Shown: piece after piece, positions 45,635-54,600 of the stretch
How the letters are laid out: each line of letters begins with the position of its first letter
Position numbering within the stretch: position 1 is the stretch's first letter
Assembly: GCF_023856365.1 (NCBI RefSeq)
Contig: NW_026042840.1
Location: 1 to 64,000 of the forward strand
Length of the DNA: 64,000 nt
Source of the DNA: Brienomyrus brachyistius
Lineage: Eukaryota; Chordata; Actinopteri; Osteoglossiformes; Mormyridae
Direction: 5' to 3'
The notes under the pieces: model-generated
What the model saw: only the letters and a program-made list of their open reading frames with translations
What the model was told of the DNA's origin: nothing
Databases searched by the model: none
Translations under genes and position numbers: made by a program

Positions 45635-48600
45635 ATGTTCAGACTCTTTGGTCTTCTCATTTTCATTAGTAAGGCCCTATAATATAAATTATTTTGGGAT
45701 TTTAATATTTTCATTTATCTGTATGATGTGATCAGTGGAATTTGGCCATTTAATCTGCATCATAGTTAATAGTTATTTAGATTACTATTATATGTCTTAT
45801 TTGATTATGATTTTTTTTGTTTTTCTGTTTTTGCAGACACTGCACTGACTACAGATGTTGTTCAGCCCAGTCACCTGATGAGGGTTCAGCTTGGAGACAG
45901 TGTGACCCTGACATGCTTCTGTCAAGGAGAAACAACTTTTGTTACTTTGTTTAAGCAAGCTGTTGGTCGGAAGCCCCAGCCCATGGCGAAAGCACTTCTC
46001 TACGTACCTGGTGAATTTTACAAGGAATATAAAAGCATAAAACGTTACTCCTTACTGAATGCAGAGGGGAGTTTTAACCTCACTATTTCTAACGTGGAGC
46101 CGTCAGATTCTGCAGTGTATTATTGTGCTGCTGTGTTTCTTCATGAGGTCACCTTCGGGAATGGAACCTTTGTCATAATCACAGGTAAATGAGATTCCAA
46201 CTATTTTCATATTTGCTTTATTATAATGTCAGTAAGATTATTCCCTGCAAAATAATTTTGACAGTTTAGTTGTTTGTCAATATAAAATTAGCAAAGATAC
46301 CTTATTGTCTGCTTTGTTCCATAAATGTTTTTCTAAACATCAAACAAAAATCATTCATTATTATTATTATTATTATTATTATACAATTTGTTGCATTTTG
46401 CTTGCTGTCAGCCAAAAGCCTAACCTTCTCTTTATACAGATGTTAATGTTACACATTGCAGCCTCTTTAAAACAAATAACATAAAAAAATGTTTGAGTTG
46501 TTATATACAGTATAGGACTGTGCAAAAATCTTAAGCAACAAAAGAAAATTATTTTTGACGTTATTTATCTGAGCAGTCAGTGTGTATTCACTCTGAAAAA
46601 AAAAATGCATGATTTAACATATGAACTAGGGATGTGCACCATTCAGAACTGATTTGAGAATGAAATTCTCAAATACGTATCCTAAAATTCAGGATTTTGA
46701 ATACATATATGAACTTGAATTTCAGTTCATTTTGTTAATCTGAATTACATTTGAATTGTGGTTGAAAACAGGTTGTGGCATTGAAATTTATATTTGAATT
46801 TAAAGAAGAAGAACGAAAAAGGGTTTGGATTCAAATTCAAGTTCATATACGTACTGTAGGTGTAGCTTTTAACTAAAATATGAACTTTAATTTAAATATG
46901 AATTATACATAAACACATTAACATTGTTATACATCATTGTTATAAAAATGTCGTTTTGTAAAGAATGAAATAATGCAACATTTGAAGTGTCACCTAAAAT
47001 AATAATTATACTGTCATTTTGTGCACCATGGTGGATCTGCTCATAGGAAGAGCTGAGTGTCTCTCCTTAAAAGTCAGTGTTGGCTGCAGTGACGGCAGTT
47101 TCTAACCTAAGAAACGTCCCTGTTGGGGAAAGCGCCCGGCGTTTCCACCCCAACTCCACATTTATGAGACACACACAGGTTACAGTTTTACTTGCAAGGG
47201 TACCCACACTCTCTGCAATGCAAACTACAGCAGAATGTGTTACAAAGGGTGGTTCCCCTTGTCTTCTTTATTTATAGTCAATGGGGGGCGCAAGAGAGGG
47301 AAGTGAGATTCTTATCTAAGTAGGCAGCTGTTAACCACCTACTTAGAGTACAATAGCTAAGAGTATGTGGCTAGAAGATAAGAAATAACGTATACATATA
47401 TATTTACACTCATTGCTGATCATACAGAAATGATTAACAACTGTTTCTTCAACCTAACAGTCCCTCCTGTTTATCATGACAGTATGATCAGAAGCATCAA
47501 CATTGTACAAGTTGCAAAAGCACTTTAGGTACAACCTTCATTTAGACCACATTGTCATTATCCTGGAAAACATTTAATTCCGGTTCTTCAGGTCCGAGCC
47601 CTGCACGGGTGCTTTCGGCTCGGCCGTCATTATGAATTATATGTCTTCTTCATCGCCATCGCTGGAAACAGGCTCTGTCTCTATAGTTTGGGTAAGGGAG
47701 AGAAACATTGTACTGCGTGTCCGAAAAGCAGCGTTAAGAGCTTGATTAATAAACATTTTCAAACATGGTATAACAGTAATAAAACAACAGAAAAATAAAA
47801 TGAAAAACAAAAGAAAATATAAGTGAAACATTACTTTGATATCCTATACCTGCAGAAGATATTCATAGCTCTGCCATACACCGTAGGTCCTTCACTATGA
47901 GTGAGCATTACTGAACAAACATAGCAATTTGTCACATTTTTCGCTGTTACAGTATCATGTACATATCGGTACCAGTAGTTTTGCATAAATGGATGTGAGT
48001 GGTCAGCGGGCAACGGGCGTAGATGGAAGTCATCATGGGTCCATCGCCGTAGGTGCTGTAATGGAGCTGGTGAGAGCCAGGACAACCATACAAGTCCTAC
48101 AACAAGAATGACCCCTAGAGTCACTTTACCACATCCCCACCCTATCAGGGCCATCCTAAATAGAGTGCAGCTCAGTTGTTTTCTTCACCGGGTTGAGACA
48201 ACAGCACCCTATTGGTTACTGTGCCTTTGTAGCGGACTTCCACTGCTACTCTGTTGCTGAGGCCTCTGATAAGGGCTTGATGGGTTTACAGTGACTTTTG
48301 TGTATCCAGGAAGGTCGTTCTGCGATCTTTACTGCTGTTGGTGTTGTAAGGAGGACTTGATAAGGACCGTCCCACCGAGGTGTGCTCCAATCTTTCCGCA
48401 ACAGGACCTTGACCAGGACCCAATCTCCCGGCTGCAAGTTATCCTGTTGAGTAGAAACAGAATTTACCGGCAGACTACTGGGGCTATGTTTTTGTTGTGA
48501 TGTTAGTAGTTTACGCATCCAATCGGCCAGCGTATTTTCTCGGTCTGCTTTTTCTATGTCATTCATTTCAGTTGCTAGGGGAAATGGTCTACCATACACT

Positions 48601-51600
48601 ATTTCAAAAGGTGTTAATCCTGCAGGAGTGGGAGTTATTCTCATCCATAATTTTACTAGAGACAAACATTCTGGCCACGGCCTTTTTGTCTCTTCCACTG
48701 TCTTTCTTAGCCTTGTTTTAATAGTGCCGTTGGTCCTTTCCACTAAGCCTGCGCTCTGAGGGTGATACGCACAATGATTCTTAAGCGTAAAACCTAATGC
48801 TTGTGAGCAAAGGGACATAGTCTGATTTACAAAATGAGTCCCATTGTCTGATCTTATAATATGAGGTATGCCATAGGTAGGGAAATAATGGCTTACCAAA
48901 CATTTTGCAACGGTCATTGCATCACAATGCTTTACAGGGTATATTTCTACCCACTTAGAAAAGGTGTCTATAATAACTAGACAGTATTTCTTTCCTTGTG
49001 ACCAAGATAATTCAATAAAATCCATATGTACAACTTGAAACGGATACTCAGCTGTGGGGAACTGGCCACGTTTTGGTCTGATGTTTCCTTGTGCATTGTG
49101 TTTACAACAAATTAAGCATGTCCTACAAAATTGTTTTGCATAATCAGAAAAATTTATAGCATAGAAATATTGTTGTATGATATGTACCATCCCTCCTGTT
49201 GAGACATGAGTATTTCCATGGCTCACCAAAGCAGCTGTTTTGTATAAATTTTTTGGTAGGATGGGCTTGTCATTCATATAGTAAACTTACTCTCGTTGTA
49301 TTGCTCCTCTTTTGATCCAACTTTGTACTTCTATTTTAGGAGCATGAATCTGTGCATCACATAGCACATCGCTATCTATAAAAAGAATGTCTGCCACTGA
49401 TAAGGTAGGTTGTTTCAGTGCCGCTTCTTTGGCGGTTTTATCTGCAAAACTATTTCCTGCGGTTTCTGCAGAGTCATCAGTCTGGTGTGCTTTGCATTTG
49501 CACAGTGCAAAGTGAGTCGGTAAATGCACAACGTCTAATAATCTAAGTAGCAAATTTGTATGAGTAAGAGATGTGCCCTGTGATGTTCTAAAACCTCTAT
49601 TTTTCCAGACTCTTGCATGGTGATGGACAGCTGCAAACACATATTGACTATCAGTGTAGATAGTAAGTGACTTGTTCTTGAACAGTTCACATGCCCTGAT
49701 CACAGCATAGAGTTCAGCCGCTTGTGCTGAACAAGTAGAAGGGAGTGCATTGGCTTCTAACACTTCAGTAGATGTAACTACAGCATACCCAACTTTATTT
49801 TTTCCCATATCATTTTTTGATGCTGAGCCATCTACATAAACAACTTCTGATCCTGGTATAAAAGTTTGCAGAATATCTGCTCTTGGTTTTGTTTGTTCTT
49901 CTATTGTTGCTTTGCAAGAATGTGGCTCCCCATCCTCTGCGGTGGGGAGGAGCGTGCTAGGGTTCAATAGGCCACACCGCTGAAGTTCAATGTTAGGTTG
50001 TGAGAGCAAAAGTGACACTAAGGTAAGATGTCTTGTATGTGTTAAGAATGGAAGCGGTGTCTGCAACAAGATTAGAGACACAGAATGAGGAACTTTAAGT
50101 ATGAGGGGGTGACAAAGTACCAATTCTGCTGATACCTTTACTGCTTCTGCAGCAGCTGCACATGCCTGTAAACACTGTGGAAAGCCAGCTGCTACTGCAT
50201 CTAATCGTTTTGAATAGAATGCTAACGGTCTCTCTTTTGCTCCGAATGGCTGTGTTAATACTGCTTTCATATAACCTTGATTAGCATCTACACATAGGGT
50301 GAATGGTTGTTGATAATCTGGTAGAGCAAGGGTCACATTGGTTTGCAACATTCTTTTTAAATTTGTAAAAGCATTTTCTCCGTCCTCAGTCCATTGTATT
50401 TTGTCCTTTAGAGTCATCTCCTTCCCGTATATTAAATTTTGCAAAGGTTGAACTAGAAAAGCATAATCTGGTAACCATTCTCTACAATAATTGCAGAGCC
50501 CTAAAAAGGACATCATCTGTTGTTTAGTCTGTGGTTTAGGTGCTTCCTGTATAGCTTGTTTCCTTATCTCTAGCAGCGAGCGACCTTTTTGTGAAAGGTT
50601 ATGCCCTAAATAGACAACTGTCTTTTTGCAATACTGCAACTTCTGTTTAGAAGCTTTATGTCCAGTATTGTATAAATGCTGAAGCACAGTTAGGGTAGTT
50701 TCTTTGCAATGTTGTTCTGAATCTGCTGCTATTAAGATATCATCCACGTATAGTAATACCTGACTATGTGATGGTATTTCACAGGTACTCATAGAGTATC
50801 TAAGGGCCATGGTATATACATGTGGACTTTCAGAAAATCCCTGAGGGAGTCTAGTATATGTATATTTTTTCCCTTTATAGGTAAATCCAAATAAATGTTG
50901 AGAATCAGGGTGCAATGGTACTGAGAAAAATGCATTACTAAGATCCACTACTGAGAAGTAGCTTTTATCAGGAGTCAATGAGTTGAGCAATAAGTGTGGG
51001 TTAGGCACGTCTGGTGCTGCATGTTGCACTATGTTATTAACCGGTCTTAAATCCTGCACCATGCGCCATTTCCCTGTATGTCCCTTCTGGACTGGAAAGA
51101 TAGGAGTGTTGCAAGTGGCTTCAGGAGCCTCTCGCAATATTCCTGATGCTAACATGTCTTGCACTACAGGGGCTATACCTTTTTCTGCTTCAGGTTTTAA
51201 TGGGTATTGCCTAACTACCGGACGGTGTTCTGATTTCACAATTACTTTGTAAGGTGGAAACCCCTTTACCAGCCCTACATCAGTGGGGGAGGACGACCAC
51301 AACCCTTCTGGGAGGCGATCTAGATCTGGACATGATCCCTCCTCCAGGGTTGAAAAAATTTGTCAGGTTGGGTCCTTTAAGTGTGTGGTGGGAGTGGTTT
51401 GAACTCTCCATCCCAAAGGAAACCGCCACACATTGTGTTTCTCATCATAGCTCCAACAGGAGCCAGATACGGGTTGGTAGTCATTGTAACTGTGCATAGA
51501 ATCTCGTAAGAACATCTCTACATCTCTCCACTGCATCTGGGGTGGTTTTGAAAGAGATACGTGTGGTGTTCTCTCTCTAAATACAGCCTGTTGCTTGTTA

Positions 51601-54600
51601 GATAAAATGACTGAGGCTGCTGAAAACCCAGTGGTGGGGTTAACATACATATGTTGTAAGGTAATACAAGTGTCTTGGAGGGCATGAAACGTTTTGTCAT
51701 AGACATAATCTGGTCCAAGGGTGTCTTTGTACCACATAGTGACGTGTAAGGCATCGTCAGGCATGAACTGGGCCTGTCTAGGGGACTGCTTTTCTCTAGT
51801 TTTCCGCAATAATTCTCGTGTCTGTGCAGTTCCCCCTAGGTCCAGAGACCAGTAATATTGTGGTGTTGTGGTTCCTTGCACAACATAAGCTTCTTCATTT
51901 ACGATTGCTTTCATGCCAGTGGCTGTGGCAACCACGCTAATGCCCATTTGTACCATAAGGTCTCGGCCTAACAAGTTAACAGGACAAGAAGGGCTTATTA
52001 ACACCTGTGCTTGACATTCAAGTCCAGTTTCCTTATCTTTTACTGCAACTGGGTTTGTTAACTGATGTCTGTCTGTCTGACCTCCTGCCGTTTTTATATT
52101 TATGACTGATGAAGAATATGTGACTCCGGGAGGACTGGAGGTTAGGACAGTCCTACATGCTCCAGTGTCACACAGACATTCATATACTTTGCCGTTTATG
52201 ACTAACTTCCGACTTGGCAAGGTTTCCCACTGCCTTTCTGCTAATAACTGACACACTGCTTGTAAATCTATTTCCTTATCTAAAAGGTCTTGTAAAGTGA
52301 CCTCCGTTTCCTTTCTTAAAATCACCTCTGTTTTGCCTCGGATGGTGTCGGTAACAGGGGCCTCCGAGGGGGGTCATTGATCATTGTTTTCAATGGAGTT
52401 TGGGTTATATGGTTGTTTCCCTACTCTACAATTCCTAGCTAAGTGTCCAGGTTTCCTGCATGTCCAGCAAATGTTATCTTGCTGAGACGAATTCCTGTAA
52501 TTGTTTCTGAAAACACCTCTCCCCCTTCCTCGGCCTCTTGACCTTCCTCTGAATCCTCCCCTCCCCGGAGGATTCATTTGCACTAGCGCTACTACTTCTG
52601 AGGCGCTGAATATTGTGTCTGTCTTTTCCTGTTTCTGCGCTTTCTGCGCGTGTTGAGCATATTATAGTGCTTGTTGGACTGAACCAGTATTCTGATGTAC
52701 CCAATGTTTGTCAAGATATTTTCGCAATTCGGGCTTTAGGCCTGCGACAAAAGCTCGTTTTAGCTGTTGTTGGTACACTCCTACTGCCTCTTCATCAAAT
52801 GGGATCCCTGAGTTTCCTCTAAATACAACTCTCATTCTATCCATAAAATCCTCAGGTTCCTCTCCATCTTTTTGTTTACATTGCGCTATTCGTCCATAGT
52901 CTGCGCGTCTTACGAAGGCTGTCTCTACCCTGTTTCGCAAGTCTCGTAATGCTTGTATGAGTTCCTGCGAGTCATGTGCTAAGACTTCATCATTATTACC
53001 ATGTCCTGTGAAGTCTCCCGCTACACGTCCCCATTTATGGGTAAACAACTGTCTGAGACATCTATACATTTCCCTGCCGTTCAAATGAAAACTACTTTGT
53101 AATTCTAGGATGGCAGTCCAAAACTCGGGTACCCCTTCTTCAACCGGGGGTATTCCTTTTAAAGCCGCTGTTCTATCCTCAGCGGTCCAGGGTCTATATA
53201 CTAACATAGTTTCGGGTCCTGCATTATTTGGGCCTCGATTTGGATTTGCCACTTCTACGAGTGGACACACCAAATCATTCTCCCAGTCTTCCTGTTCTGT
53301 GTCATTTTTTGGATGCCAGCGTACTTTACTTGTCTCCAGATCCTTTAACGGATACAGAGAAGGGTTAGACCCTCGGGTCATCATTCGAGATGATTCCCCT
53401 CCTCCTATTTGTCGTCTATTTACAGCTGGAACTGGTGCAGGCGCAATCATTGGAATTTGTGGGGGCAGTAAGGGAACTGGAGCGGCAGAAGATTTTGTTG
53501 CCGTCTCCTCATCTAGTGTAATTAAAGTCGCCTGTAATTTTTTCTCCTTATTTCCCTTTTTTTGCTGTCTTTTATTATCTCTTAATTTACTCTGTTCTAA
53601 CCATGCATCAGAAAAAACATATTCTTTTTTTCTGTCTTTACCTTCTTTCTTATTGGTAGTCTGTAACATCTCCAGTTTTAAGTTTCCCTGTAATTTTAAT
53701 ATATCTGGAGTGTGGAGTTTTCCTTCAAACCCATGTTTTTTTCCTCCATCTCTGACTACTTATTTGTCCTGATCCTGGCTTATATCCTTCCATAAACTTC
53801 TCATCTCCCTCTAGTTCCATTTGTTTACTTTGATTCTTCCCCATTGTTACCTTTTAATGGATACACTACAAAAAATAAAAAATCCTAAAAGCAAGTCTCT
53901 GGCATGAGACCTCAGGAGGACACTAACACGGCCTTCTACTGCTCCCTATTAGAGCAGCGGTGTTAGTTTTCAGGGATGAAACCCGTCCTTGATCCTTCAG
54001 TCACCAGTATGTTGTTGCTTTTAGGGTGGATCGTGTAGGTTAATCTAAAACCTATAAAAACACATCCACATACAACACTGTATATATTTCCAACAACGCC
54101 TACTTTCTCTCCCGGTTAATTTCGGCTAACCTCAACCACATGCATGTCTTGGCCACCTACTTATTTAGGTGCCGTATCTCTCACTTGGCCACCTACTCAC
54201 TTAGGTGCCATATCTCTCACCTGTATAGTGTGCTCTCTGATCCGTCACCGAGGTCCTTCAGACATCACCAGACGTCGAGCGCAGTTCTAACCACCGGCCT
54301 GATGACGAATTCACATCACAGGTCTTTCTTGCACCCGACTTCGAGTGGCTGTCGACAGACTTCGGTGTCGCTTCTCTCGGCGTACTGGAGACGTCTTCGG
54401 GGTTCCTCGGATCCGGCTCGAAGGACCAAATTCTATGTTGGGGAAAGCGCCCGGCGTTTCCACCCCAACTCCACATTTATGAGACACACACAGGTTACAG
54501 TTTTACTTGCAAGGGTACCCACACTCTCTGCAATGCAAACTACAGCAGAATGTGTTACAAAGGGTGGTTCCCCTTGTCTTCTTTATTTATAGTCAATGGG

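Noticed and set aside
47077..47277. Plus-strand open frame shared with the end of 54140-54592
   Set aside because: The shared part lies in the ERV LTRs, so its duplication is explained by the LTRs.
47460..47464. An extra GTCCC directly inside the 3' LTR
   Set aside because: It is part of the purine-rich tract on the minus strand. It weakens the target-duplication argument slightly because one of the three GTCCC copies must be chance, but LTR ends TG..CA still give the best borders.
53110..53772. 220-codon plus-strand frame opposite gag
   Set aside because: Shadow of the minus-strand gag frame; no domain.
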